DNA of 45,896 nt from Treponema sp. (GTDB lineage Bacteria; Spirochaetota; Spirochaetia; Treponematales; Treponemataceae), in NCBI GenBank assembly GCA_017450535.1, contig JAFSTK010000088.1:1-45896 (forward strand). The letters are read 5' to 3'. The notes under the pieces were generated by a model. That model was given only the letters and a program-made list of their open reading frames with translations. It did no database searches and had not been told where the DNA came from. This document shows, piece after piece, positions 7,417 to 15,309 of this stretch. Within the stretch, counting starts at the first letter, position 1. The number at the start of each line of letters is the position of its first letter. The position numbers and the translations under genes were made by a program.

Positions 7417-9219
7417 ATGACAGAGATGAAATACAAGCGCAATTTTTGTATCGTTGCGCACATAGACCACGGAAAATCAACGCTCGCAGACAGGCTGATT
7501 CAAAAGGCGAAAATCATTGACGACCGCCAGATGAAAAATCAGATTCTGGATAATATGGACATTGAGCGCGAGCGTGGCATTACGATTAAAAGCCAGGCGG
7601 TGACGATTCCGTATCACGCGAAAGACGGCCACGACTACGAGCTGAATTTTGTCGATACGCCCGGTCACGTGGACTTTTCCTATGAGGTGAGCCGCGCGAT
7701 TGCGTCTTGTGAGGGCGCATTGCTTTTGATTGATGCGTCACAGGGCGTGGAAAGTCAGACGGTCTCAAATCTTTACATGGCGATGGAGCAGGACTTGGAG
7801 ATTGTTCCCGTCATCAATAAAATTGATTTGCCTTCCGCAAATATTCCTGAGATAAAGCGACAAATTGACCACGATTTGGGCTTGGATTCAGCAGATGCAG
7901 TTCCGGTGAGCGCAAAGACAGGTGAAGGAATTGACGATTTAATGGAAGCAATTGTCACAAAATTCCCTGCGCCGACTGGTGACCCCGACGGAAAGACACA
8001 GGCATTGATTTTTGACCGCCATTACGATGAGTATCGTGGCGTTATCATCCACATCCGCATTATGAACGGTCGCATTAAAAAAGGCGATACGATTCGCTTT
8101 ATGCACTCAGGCACCGAATACAAAGTGGAGCAGGCGGGTATCTTTAAAATTAAATATGAGGAAGTTTCTGCGCTTGAAGCGGGCGATGTAGGCTACATTA
8201 TTTCTGGCGCAAAGACAGTGAGCGACGTGCGCGTGGGCGATACGGTGACGCTTGCCGAAAATCCCGCCGACGAGCCACTTTCTGGTTTTAAGGAAGTGAA
8301 GCCCGTCGTGTTCAGCTCAATTTATCCGATTGACTCAAATGACTACGAAGAACTCAAAGACAGCATGGAAAAACTTAAGCTGAACGATGCGAGCCTTGTT
8401 TTTGAAAAGGATAATTCAGTCGCGCTTGGAAACGGTTTCCGCTGCGGATTTTTGGGATTGCTTCATTTGGAAATCATTGAGGAACGCCTTGAACGCGACT
8501 ACGACCAGGCGGTTATTTTTACGGCTCCGAGCGTCCGCTATAAAATCAAACTGACCAACGGCGAAGAGATGACCATTGATAACCCGACGGAATTTCCTGA
8601 AGGACGCATTGCGCTTGCTGAGGAGCCGTACATCCGCGCATCAATTATTACGCCAGCGGAATACATCGGACCGATTGTGTCACTTTGTGTGGAAAAGCGC
8701 GGCGAGCAGAAGAATATGCAATACTTGGACGAAAAGCGTGTTGAACTTACCTATGAAATGCCGCTTGCAGAAGTTCTGTTTGATTTTTACGACCGCCTCA
8801 AAAGCTACAGCCGTGGCTATGCGTCATTTGACTACGAAGTGATTGACTACCGCGCGACCGATTTGGTCAAAGTGGATATCTTGATTAACGGCAAAGGTGT
8901 GGATGCGCTGAGCCTTTTGGCATACAAACCAGAGGCGACCGCACGCGCACGAAAAGTCTGCGAACGCTTAAAGGACGAGATTGCACGCCAGCAGTTTAAG
9001 ATTGCCATTCAAGGCGCAATCGGTAGCCAGATTATCGCGCGCGAAACCGTAAACCCTGTGCGCAAAGACGTTCTTGCCAAATGTTACGGCGGCGACATCA
9101 CGCGAAAACGCAAACTGCTTGAAAAACAGAAAGAAGGCAAAAAGCGCATGAAGATGGTTGGCAACGTAGAATTGCCTCAGAGCGCATTCCTCGCCGTGTT
9201 GAAGGAGAAAGAGGACTAG
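7417..9219 (+). CDS. lepA: Elongation factor 4 (LepA) GTPase
   Basis: LepA/EF4 is a ribosome-dependent translational GTPase linked to initiation and back-translocation. The 600-residue length is typical. Visible motifs are the P-loop AHIDHGKSTLADRLI (about residues 16-30), the switch region DNMDIERERGITIKSQ, DTPGHVDFSYEVSR, NKIDLPSA, and the family-specific C-terminal domain (KLLEKQKEGKKRMKMVG). The ATG at 7417 is preceded by AACAGGAGAACGAA, a good ribosome binding site; a second ATG 9 bases downstream is less well placed. It follows the protease by 24 bases and probably shares its transcript. A long inverted repeat lies after its stop. Confidence 0.97.
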   Translation: MTEMKYKRNFCIVAHIDHGKSTLADRLIQKAKIIDDRQMKNQILDNMDIERERGITIKSQAVTIPYHAKDGHDYELNFVDTPGHVDFSYEVSRAIASCEGALLLIDASQGVESQTVSNLYMAMEQDLEIVPVINKIDLPSANIPEIKRQIDHDLGLDSADAVPVSAKTGEGIDDLMEAIVTKFPAPTGDPDGKTQALIFDRHYDEYRGVIIHIRIMNGRIKKGDTIRFMHSGTEYKVEQAGIFKIKYEEVSALEAGDVGYIISGAKTVSDVRVGDTVTLAENPADEPLSGFKEVKPVVFSSIYPIDSNDYEELKDSMEKLKLNDASLVFEKDNSVALGNGFRCGFLGLLHLEIIEERLERDYDQAVIFTAPSVRYKIKLTNGEEMTIDNPTEFPEGRIALAEEPYIRASIITPAEYIGPIVSLCVEKRGEQKNMQYLDEKRVELTYEMPLAEVLFDFYDRLKSYSRGYASFDYEVIDYRATDLVKVDILINGKGVDALSLLAYKPEATARARKVCERLKDEIARQQFKIAIQGAIGSQIIARETVNPVRKDVLAKCYGGDITRKRKLLEKQKEGKKRMKMVGNVELPQSAFLAVLKEKED

Positions 9220-9241
9220 GGGCTATTCATAAGGATGCAAG

Positions 9242-9311
9242 GGATTTTTAGGATGCATACGGATTTATGTAATAGAAGATTTTATAAACTGTATCCTTAT
9301 GCATCAAATCC
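9242..9311. terminator. Long inverted repeat between convergent genes
   Basis: Arms GGATTT(9242-9247), GATGCATA (9252-9259) and GGAT (9261-9264) match ATCC (9293-9296), TATGCATC (9298-9305) and AAATCC (9306-9311) with small interruptions and a 28-base loop. It lies between the convergent lepA and DUF115 genes and could terminate both, though T-runs are not directly adjacent. The motif AGGATGCA also occurs once more just upstream (9232-9239). Confidence 0.5.
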
Positions 9312-9331
9312 ATCTTGTGCGTTTTTTTGAA

Positions 9332-11053
9332 TTACAACTGTCTTATATCCTTCAAGAAAAAATCAATCTCGCTGCGGACACGTTTTAGGAAATCGATGTC
9401 GGTGGGGCGGCAAAGGTAGCCGTCGGGAAAGTGAAGGTACAGATATTCGCGCCGTGCTAAAATTGCGGTGATTTCTTCTTGAACCGACATTTTTTCTGAA
9501 CGCACTTCATCGCCGTACATCAGCAGTTCTTTAAGCCGTTCCAGCGCAGATTCTTCCTGCGCAAAAAAGCCCGCAACTTTCTCCTCTAAGCATTCATCAA
9601 TTTTTTCCGCACAAGCATCATCTGCGCAGGGGCATTTGTGTGCATCCGTGTTTAATCCTGCGATAGGAATCCCCAGCGGTAATCCGCTTTTCCCGATGTC
9701 AAACAAGTTCTTCGCGCCGTGGAAAAATCCCGCAAACTGTCCCGCATACCCGCTCAGAGCTTGGTCAGTGTAGACGGCGCCGTTTTTTCCCTGCACGCAT
9801 GTTGCGCCCGGACGGAATGCGGCGTCGTAATTTGCGAGCGGCATGAGGCGGTTTGTTTTGCTTAGGCGTGCGATATGAGCTGGTGCGCCGCGAGTGTGGG
9901 TTGCGCCGAGACTGAATGAAAAGTCAAGTCCGGTCACGTATACGGGAATGTCGGTGGCAGCGCGCAGCTGTAAAGCGAGATATGTTGCCGTCAATCCGAC
10001 TGAACCGAGCGCGGGGATTGGTGGTGGAAGTAAGCCGTTTGTCTGTAAGTCTTTTAGAAAATTTGTGTCGGAAAAGTCGGATGCAAAATAACTGACTGTA
10101 CCGACATCGGGTGCGCCGACATGCGCTGTTACTTGTGCGCGTGATGAAATGTCGGCGAACATGATTGTTTTTTTACTGGACGTTGCTGCCTGGTTGTTGT
10201 TCACAGGTGTGACAGCATTTGTGCAGCCGATGTATGCTTTTTCAATGGCGAGCTGGCTTTCTACGGCGACAATTGCGTCTGGCTCAATGTCGCTTGCTTT
10301 GAGTACGGGGAGGGCGGCATCTACGGCGAGCACAAAAAAATTCTTCCAAGCCTTTTGCGGAATTGATTTTATAGTGTGACCCGCGCTTTCTCCTGCGCCA
10401 AAGATGACAATCGGGCGGTCAATTTTTTTGCGAAACGATGAGAGCGGCGTAGAGTGGGGAAGTCGCGCGAGATTGTGAAACAAATTACGTGAAAAAAGCC
10501 GCCCTAGTTTGGTGAGCGTGAGGCGGTTTTTCCAAAACGATGCGATTGCGTTTTCTGCGGCGGAATCAATTTGTCTGTAAAAGTCCGCATGGAACGCAAA
10601 ACCACCGCTCATCTCAAGCAACAGTGCCCGGCGGAATTGATAAATTGGCGGAAGGCTCACGCCATGCTTTGTTTTCCCTGCAGAAATAATTTCAACAATG
10701 TCCAAAAGCTCGTCTGTTTCAAGCAAAGCAACTGGCATCTCAAAATTATCCGCGTTTGTGGACGGCCATCTCTGGTCAAATTCCCTTTTTGCGAGCGCGT
10801 GCAATTCTGCATCTGCTTCAAGTCCCAGAACGAAACAATTTTCGGGGAATTTTGCAAGCAATTCGTTCAGTCCGTACCAAAGGCAGGGGGACGCGCACAG
10901 AATCAACGTGCCTGGAAGAATAGAAAGATTTGCCACGGTCTGCGTAATCGCTTTTGCAGGCGCGTATTTTGAATAGAGAAATCTTCCATTGTAAGAAACA
11001 GAAAAGCCCTGACTAGTTTGAACCAGACAGGGCTTTGTCACTAATTCAGGCAA
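9332..11053 (-). CDS. DUF115 (MptE-like / motility accessory factor-related) protein
   Basis: The 573-residue product has the features of the DUF115 (6-hydroxymethylpterin diphosphokinase MptE-like) family, which includes flagellin glycosylation (Maf) proteins. Seen are an N-terminal LYSKYAPAKAI segment, PIVIFGAGESAGHTI (nucleotide-binding-like glycine motif near residue 212), a central LAVDAALPVL and DIEPDAIVAVES segment, and PALGSVGLTATYLAL plus VTGLDFSF further on. A role in flagellar or surface sugar modification is a family-based guess. The start is TTG at 11053 with GGAG six bases upstream. It lies 12 bases after the foldase gene, so they form an operon, but a perfect terminator-like hairpin (11003-11036) occupies codons 6-17. 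No signal peptide or membrane segment is evident. Confidence 0.72.
   Translation of the reverse strand: MPELVTKPCLVQTSQGFSVSYNGRFLYSKYAPAKAITQTVANLSILPGTLILCASPCLWYGLNELLAKFPENCFVLGLEADAELHALAKREFDQRWPSTNADNFEMPVALLETDELLDIVEIISAGKTKHGVSLPPIYQFRRALLLEMSGGFAFHADFYRQIDSAAENAIASFWKNRLTLTKLGRLFSRNLFHNLARLPHSTPLSSFRKKIDRPIVIFGAGESAGHTIKSIPQKAWKNFFVLAVDAALPVLKASDIEPDAIVAVESQLAIEKAYIGCTNAVTPVNNNQAATSSKKTIMFADISSRAQVTAHVGAPDVGTVSYFASDFSDTNFLKDLQTNGLLPPPIPALGSVGLTATYLALQLRAATDIPVYVTGLDFSFSLGATHTRGAPAHIARLSKTNRLMPLANYDAAFRPGATCVQGKNGAVYTDQALSGYAGQFAGFFHGAKNLFDIGKSGLPLGIPIAGLNTDAHKCPCADDACAEKIDECLEEKVAGFFAQEESALERLKELLMYGDEVRSEKMSVQEEITAILARREYLYLHFPDGYLCRPTDIDFLKRVRSEIDFFLKDIRQL
11003..11036 (-). terminator. 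Terminator-like hairpin inside the 5' end of the DUF115 gene
   Basis: Perfect 9-bp arms AAAGCCCTG and CAGGGCTTT with further pairing in the loop (CT/AG and GTT/AAC). On the minus strand it is followed by TTTTCTGTTT. It lies 30-63 bases after the stop of the foldase gene and codes for part of the N-terminus of the DUF115 protein, so it may act as a terminator or attenuator between the two. Confidence 0.6.
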
Positions 11054-11065
11054 ACAGGGCTCCGA

Positions 11066-12628
11066 TTAGTTGTTTTTGTTTGACAAGATTTCGTTAAAGA
11101 ATACCTGCTGCACATTGTTCTCAACTTTTGCGCTTGCGAGCAATGTTGACTGTGCGGTTGAAGCATCGAAATCATCAATGTTTTTAGCAACTGCTTTCTT
11201 TCCGTCGTCGGTAACAGGTTCTTTCTGTTCTCCAGTGAGTTTGAGCACCAGAACATTGTTTCCGAGAACGATTGGCTCTGAAACTTCCCCGTTTTTAAGT
11301 GCGAATGCTTTTTCGAGGAAGTTTTCGTTGCGGTTTGCGCCCTGCAATTCTTTTACATCGGCAGGGATATCACCAGTCATTGCATTTCCGCCGTAGTTCA
11401 GCGTGAAAGCAGGAACGGCAACCTTTGTCACTTTTGCATCGCGACATGCTTTGTCAAAACCACTTGCGACTGCGCTTGCGGCAAAGTCTTTTGCGACCTT
11501 TGTGTAATACTCTTCAGCAATGCCTGCTTCGTGAGTGTTCAGATAATTTCTTACGATGTCGATATTTTCCTCGACGTTCAGATGATTCAAGCCACGTTTT
11601 TCGTTGCGACGGAAAATTGAGTAGCTGTTGTTTGCAGTCTGGATAACTCCGCTCACCGCATCTTTTTCCAGCGCGATAATGCTGTTGAAATCATCTTCAC
11701 TCGGAATGATTTCTTTAATCTGATATTCGTAGTTTGAAGTCAGTTTGCCGTCATCGCCAGAATAATATTTCTTAGAGAATTCTTTGACCGCATCTTCAAA
11801 GGTGACTTCGTTATTGTTAATCTGACCGAGCAGTTTTTCTGCCTGGGCTTTGTCATCGACTGAAATAACTGAAATATCATGCTTGTTGAACAATTCGTAG
11901 TGGTCAACACCGTACATGATGACTTCCTGGTCGGGGTAAGTTGATTTATCCCATGCCACCATATCAAATGAACGCTTTGTCGTTCCAAGTGTCGCAAGGA
12001 ATTCTGTCTCAGCATCTGAAGATTTCAAACCAAAGAACGGTGTGCCGCCCAATGTTTTTGCTCCTCCAAACTGAAGCTGGCGGACGTAATTGACATAGTT
12101 CTGCAAGCAAGTCAGACCCATGTAGTAACCGTCGGTAGCGAGCGCGTCAGAGCCGAATGTATCTTCATAGTAGCGTGTCCAGACCAGATTGTCTGACAAG
12201 TCTTTTTTGAGTGAGTTGCGTGATGCTTCAGAAGTTGTATTGTAGAGTTTTGCGGAAAAGTTTCCGTTTTCATCAGAGAAGTAGGGGAGCAGCGCACGTG
12301 ACAATGTTGTGGAGCTTGGTTCGTATCCTGATGCCTGAACAGCTTCTTTTCCAGCAAGATATGAGGCTGTTGCATTGAACGCGTAGTTGTAAATATAGTA
12401 GTAAGCTGAGTCATTGAGACTTTGCCCCTGATTCTTGTACAAGTCGCTGAAATTTGCCACAGAAGTAGCGTATTCAGTTCCCTGTGCCAGTTCGATTTTT
12501 TTGCCGTTATACTTTCCGAATACCAGACCTTTTGGAGTACCCTGGAGCATAGCGGGAACAAAAATGAAAGTGACCGCAGAGAGAATTAAGATAAAAACAG
12601 AGCCGACATAAAGCAACGTTCTTTTCAT
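11066..12628 (-). CDS. Membrane-anchored PpiD/SurA-like peptidyl-prolyl isomerase
   Basis: A 520-residue protein with one N-terminal transmembrane anchor (MKRTLLYVGSVFILILSAVTFIF spans about residues 1-23) and a large periplasmic part. The N-terminal region (VFGKYNGKKIEL, then long helices) is SurA_N-like. The middle (VISVDDKAQAEKLLGQINNNEV...FEDAVKEFSKKYYSGDDG...) resembles a parvulin rotamase, with helix and SxD.GG-like loop, and a second such element (EKAFALKNGEVSEPIVLGNNVLVLKL) is typical of PpiC domains. The likely role is folding of exported or outer membrane proteins. ATG 12628 has AAAAAGGATG upstream. It has its own strong promoter divergent from the tRNA promoter and is followed by the DUF115 gene 12 bases on. 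Confidence 0.82.
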   Translation of the reverse strand: MKRTLLYVGSVFILILSAVTFIFVPAMLQGTPKGLVFGKYNGKKIELAQGTEYATSVANFSDLYKNQGQSLNDSAYYYIYNYAFNATASYLAGKEAVQASGYEPSSTTLSRALLPYFSDENGNFSAKLYNTTSEASRNSLKKDLSDNLVWTRYYEDTFGSDALATDGYYMGLTCLQNYVNYVRQLQFGGAKTLGGTPFFGLKSSDAETEFLATLGTTKRSFDMVAWDKSTYPDQEVIMYGVDHYELFNKHDISVISVDDKAQAEKLLGQINNNEVTFEDAVKEFSKKYYSGDDGKLTSNYEYQIKEIIPSEDDFNSIIALEKDAVSGVIQTANNSYSIFRRNEKRGLNHLNVEENIDIVRNYLNTHEAGIAEEYYTKVAKDFAASAVASGFDKACRDAKVTKVAVPAFTLNYGGNAMTGDIPADVKELQGANRNENFLEKAFALKNGEVSEPIVLGNNVLVLKLTGEQKEPVTDDGKKAVAKNIDDFDASTAQSTLLASAKVENNVQQVFFNEILSNKNN

Positions 12629-12672
12629 ACTAAAACATCCTTTTTATTTTTTTGTAGATTATAGTAGAAAAT

Positions 12673-12701
12673 ATTTTATCATGGTAGCCTTGCACTGTCA
12701 A
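12673..12701 (-). promoter_or_regulatory. Promoter of the foldase gene
   Basis: On the minus strand TTGACA (12701-12696), exactly 17 bases, then TAAAAT (12678-12673). Transcription would start about 40 bases before the ATG at 12628. Confidence 0.75.
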
Positions 12702-12762
12702 TGTAGCAAAACACTGATTGTACAATTCTGTAAAAAATAATCACTTTTTTGCGTCAGACTGC

Positions 12763-12792
12763 TTGACACTAACCGATTCTTTTTGTTATAGT
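12763..12792 (+). promoter_or_regulatory. Promoter of the tRNA-Asp / tRNA-Pro genes
   Basis: TTGACA (12763-12768), 18-base spacer, TATAGT (12787-12792), 12 bases before the tRNA-Asp acceptor. It diverges from the foldase promoter. Confidence 0.75.
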
Positions 12793-12804
12793 AAGGAACA
12801 ACAC

Positions 12805-12878
12805 GGGGGCGTAGCGAAGCTGGTTATCGCGCTGGCCTGTCACGCCGGAGATCGAGGGTTCGAGCCCCTTCGCTCCCG
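12805..12878 (+). tRNA. trnD: tRNA-Asp (anticodon GTC)
   Basis: Acceptor GGGGGCG pairs with CGCTCCC (one G-U), discriminator G. Anticodon stem CTGGC / GCCGG encloses CTGTCAC, anticodon GTC. T-arm GAGGG-TTCGAGC-CCCTT has one G-U pair. CCA is not encoded. A terminator follows after 7 bases. Confidence 0.95.
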
Positions 12879-12885
12879 TCTTTAG

Positions 12886-12914
12886 CCCGCTCACAGACGA
12901 GCGGGTATTTTTTT
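12886..12914 (+). terminator. Intrinsic terminator between the two tRNAs
   Basis: CCCGCTC (12886-12892), loop ACAGAC, GAGCGGG (12899-12905), then TA and seven T. It ends tRNA-Asp transcripts or lets a fraction read into tRNA-Pro, for which I see no separate promoter. Confidence 0.8.
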
Positions 12915-12918
12915 CTAT

Positions 12919-12991
12919 CGGGTAGTAGCGCAGCTGGTAGCGCACTACGTTCGGGACGTAGGGGTCGCTGGTTCAAATCCAGTCTACCCGA
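12919..12991 (+). tRNA. trnP: tRNA-Pro (anticodon CGG)
   Basis: Acceptor CGGGTAG / CTACCCG with discriminator A, D-arm GCGC...GCGC, anticodon stem CTACG / CGTAG around TTCGGGA (anticodon CGG), T-arm GCTGG-TTCAAAT-CCAGT. CCA is not encoded. It is the last feature before the molybdenum cofactor cluster. Confidence 0.95.
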
Positions 12992-13000
12992 CTTATTCAG

Positions 13001-13029
13001 ACACCGCATGTTACGTGCGGTGTTTTTTT
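13001..13029 (+). terminator. Intrinsic terminator after tRNA-Pro
   Basis: ACACCGCA (13001-13008) and TGCGGTGT (13016-13023) form an 8-bp perfect stem with a 7-base loop, followed by a run of T. Confidence 0.85.
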
Positions 13030-13057
13030 ATGCAGGAATGATTTCGGGGGATAACCG

Positions 13058-14092
13058 ATGAAACAGATTAAGACGACAGAAGCGGTGGGGCATGTTTTGT
13101 GCCACGACATCACGCAGATTATTCCGGGCGAAAAAAAAGGACCTGTTTTTAAGAAAGGACACATCGTTACCGAGCAGGATATTCCCGTGCTTCTTTCGGT
13201 GGGAAAAGAAAATCTTTTTGTGTGGGAAAAGAAAGAGGGAATTCTGCATGAAGATGAGGCGGCTGAGGTTTTAAAAGAAATCTGCATCGGAAAAAACGAA
13301 GGCTTTGTGTGTTCCCAGCCGTCTGAAGGAAAAATCTCGATAAGCGCGGGGACAGACGGACTATTAAAAATCAACACGGAAAAACTGAATGCAGTCAATG
13401 CGCTCGGTGAGATGATGATTGCGACTGTTCACGGCAATTTCCCCGTAAAAAAAGGAGACGCGCTTGCTGCCACGAGAATCATTCCGCTTGTCATTGAAGA
13501 AGAAAAGATGAACCGCGCAAAGAAGACTGCGGGTGATGCGCCTCTGCTTGAGATTCTCCCGATTCAGTCAAAAAAGACTGCTGTCATCACGACGGGAAGC
13601 GAAGTGTACAAGGGGCTCATAAAAGATGCGTTCGGTCCTGTGCTCAAGGCAAAACTTGCTGAATACGGCTCTGAAGTGATTGCGCAAAAGATTCTTCCTG
13701 ATGACAAAAAAGGCATAACAGATGCGATTTTGGAATTTGCCGCAAACGGGGCAGAGCTGATTCTTGTTACCGGCGGCATGAGCGTTGACCCCGACGATCA
13801 GACTCCCGGCGCAATAAAGGACTCTGGGGCACAAATCGTCACGTACGGTGCGCCTGTGCTTCCTGGTGCAATGATGCTTGTGTCATATTTGGAGCGGGAG
13901 GGGCGCACGATTCCTGTTTTGGGATTGCCGGGCTGCGTGATGTATGCGAAGAGAACTGTGTTTGACCTTCTCCTTCCGCGCGTTCTTGCTGACGAGAAAC
14001 TTACGGGGCAGGATATTTCTGTGCTCGGTGAGGGTGGTTTGTGTCTTGGTTGCAAAAACTGTACGTTCCCGCATTGTGGATTTGGAAAATAG
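13058..14092 (+). CDS. Molybdopterin-binding (MoCF domain) protein with C-terminal Cys motif
   Basis: A 344-residue MoeA/MoaB-related protein. The N-terminal half (MKQIKTTEAVGHVLCHDITQ start) resembles the first segment of MoeA; the second half is a MoCF biosynthesis domain, with TAVITTGSEVYKGLIKDAFGP at about residues 172-192 and LILVTGGMSVDPDDQTPGAI near 228-247 as pterin-binding loops. The last residues LGCKNCTFPHCGFGK carry three cysteines and a histidine that look like a metal or Fe-S site. Such proteins accompany Mo enzymes in Firmicutes; the exact step is not known to me. The ATG at 13058 has a GGGGGATAACCG ribosome binding site. moaC follows 9 bases after the stop, so the two form a small operon that meets fdhD head-on. 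Confidence 0.82.
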   Translation: MKQIKTTEAVGHVLCHDITQIIPGEKKGPVFKKGHIVTEQDIPVLLSVGKENLFVWEKKEGILHEDEAAEVLKEICIGKNEGFVCSQPSEGKISISAGTDGLLKINTEKLNAVNALGEMMIATVHGNFPVKKGDALAATRIIPLVIEEEKMNRAKKTAGDAPLLEILPIQSKKTAVITTGSEVYKGLIKDAFGPVLKAKLAEYGSEVIAQKILPDDKKGITDAILEFAANGAELILVTGGMSVDPDDQTPGAIKDSGAQIVTYGAPVLPGAMMLVSYLEREGRTIPVLGLPGCVMYAKRTVFDLLLPRVLADEKLTGQDISVLGEGGLCLGCKNCTFPHCGFGK

Positions 14093-14101
14093 GAGATGGT
14101 T

Positions 14102-14578
14102 ATGGAAAAACTGACCCATGTAAATGAGCGCGGTGAAGCGGTGATGGTGGATATTTCGCAAAAGGCTGTTACAGAACGCTTTGCCTGTGCTTCTGGTGAA
14201 ATCCACATGAAAAAAGAGGCGTTTGATGCCATCTGTTCAATGACCGCTCCTAAAGGCGATGTGCTTGGTACGGCACGGATTGCGGGCATCATGGCGGCAA
14301 AGAAAACGCCGGAACTGATTCCGCTCTGCCACACGCTTTTGCTTTCAAGCGTAACAATTGATTTTGAGCCGATTGCAGAAGAGTCTGTCATCAGATGCGT
14401 GTGCAAAGTCTCTCTCTCCGGGAAAACTGGAGCTGAAATGGAGGCTCTGACCGGCGTGAGCGTGGCGTTGCTCACCGTTTATGATATGTGCAAGGCAATC
14501 GACAAAGGAATGAAGATTACAAATATAGCCCTTAAAGAAAAATCTGGCGGAAAAAGCGGACATTATATCGCGTCGTAG
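14102..14578 (+). CDS. moaC: Cyclic pyranopterin monophosphate synthase MoaC
   Basis: MoaC converts the 3',8-cyclo-GTP made by MoaA into cyclic pyranopterin monophosphate, the first stable precursor of molybdenum cofactor. Seen are [15 protein letters not shown] at the start, [19 protein letters not shown] (residues about 50-68), IPLCHTLLL, and [21 protein letters not shown] with KEKSGGKSG near the C-terminus, all diagnostic. The ATG at 14102 is preferred over one at 14096 because AGGAG ends 6 bases before it. 158 residues, the usual length. The 3' end overlaps the convergent fdhD gene by 16 bases. Confidence 0.96.
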   Translation: MEKLTHVNERGEAVMVDISQKAVTERFACASGEIHMKKEAFDAICSMTAPKGDVLGTARIAGIMAAKKTPELIPLCHTLLLSSVTIDFEPIAEESVIRCVCKVSLSGKTGAEMEALTGVSVALLTVYDMCKAIDKGMKITNIALKEKSGGKSGHYIAS

Positions 14579-15309
14579 CTGTCTGACCAGGCACGGAAAA
14601 AGAGCTTTAGTCCGTATTGTTTTGCGAGCGCAATAGATTCTGTTGTCGGAACTGATTTTGAGACTAGAATGCCGACTTTTGCGCGGATTACTTTTTCAAC
14701 CATATCAACAGGAACTCGCCCGGAAGTAAAAAGCATGACTTGTTGTGGCGGCATGTCATTTAAAAGCATGTAGCCCAGAGCCTTGTCCAGCGCGGTGTGG
14801 CGGCCGATGTCTTCTGCGCTGAAAACTGGTTTTCCTCCTTTTGCGAGAATGCAGCTGTGGGTTCCTGCCGTGTATTTGTGGAGCGCGCTTTCTTTTGCAA
14901 AACTGTCTGCAAGCGAGAAAATCCATTCGCTTTTGCATGGAATGTCGGGAAGTTTTTCCAGCGGAACGGTGTCTTGGCTTTCAAAAAAGTGCTCGTTCTT
15001 GGGGCAGCAGGAAGCGGTATTTTTTTCTTTTTCTTCCCAGAGGATTTCATCACGCAGGGAGACATCTGCTTTTTGTTTTGTCTCGCAGAAATGGATTTCA
15101 AGAATGTCGTCTTTTTTTTCAATAAGCCCGGAAGAAAGCAAATGGCCGGCGACAAGTTCCATGAGGTTCGTTTCGGTGCACACAAGAGAAGACCAGTTTT
15201 TGCCGTTCACTCTTATAAGAAGACGGTGCTCGTTTAAGAAAAGAAATTCCTTCTGTTCTTCGCTGTTGTTTGGATAGACTCTGCGGATGCTCTGTGCGGA
15301 AATGTTCAT
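14563..15309 (-). CDS. fdhD: Formate dehydrogenase accessory sulfurtransferase FdhD
   Basis: FdhD passes sulfur from a cysteine desulfurase to the bis-MGD cofactor and is needed for active formate dehydrogenase. The 248-residue product has the family signatures [29 protein letters not shown] and [34 protein letters not shown] (the last is longer than shown here in pieces: residues about 191-224). The adjacent cysteines in [10 protein letters not shown] (near residue 102) sit where a catalytic Cys pair could be. It is the last gene of the minus-strand FDH operon; its ATG overlaps the mobAB stop as ATGA. Presence of fdhD beside the Mo oxidoreductase supports identifying that enzyme as a formate dehydrogenase. 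Confidence 0.95.
   Translation of the reverse strand: MNISAQSIRRVYPNNSEEQKEFLFLNEHRLLIRVNGKNWSSLVCTETNLMELVAGHLLSSGLIEKKDDILEIHFCETKQKADVSLRDEILWEEKEKNTASCCPKNEHFFESQDTVPLEKLPDIPCKSEWIFSLADSFAKESALHKYTAGTHSCILAKGGKPVFSAEDIGRHTALDKALGYMLLNDMPPQQVMLFTSGRVPVDMVEKVIRAKVGILVSKSVPTTESIALAKQYGLKLFFRAWSDSYDAI

Noticed and set aside
12919..13057. Integration site (att) at tRNA-Pro
   Set aside because: No integrase and no second copy of the tRNA 3' end was seen at the far side of the Mo cluster.
14797..15237. Plus-strand reading frames of 140-160 codons opposite fdhD
   Set aside because: They are antisense shadows of fdhD with no ribosome binding site or protein-like content.
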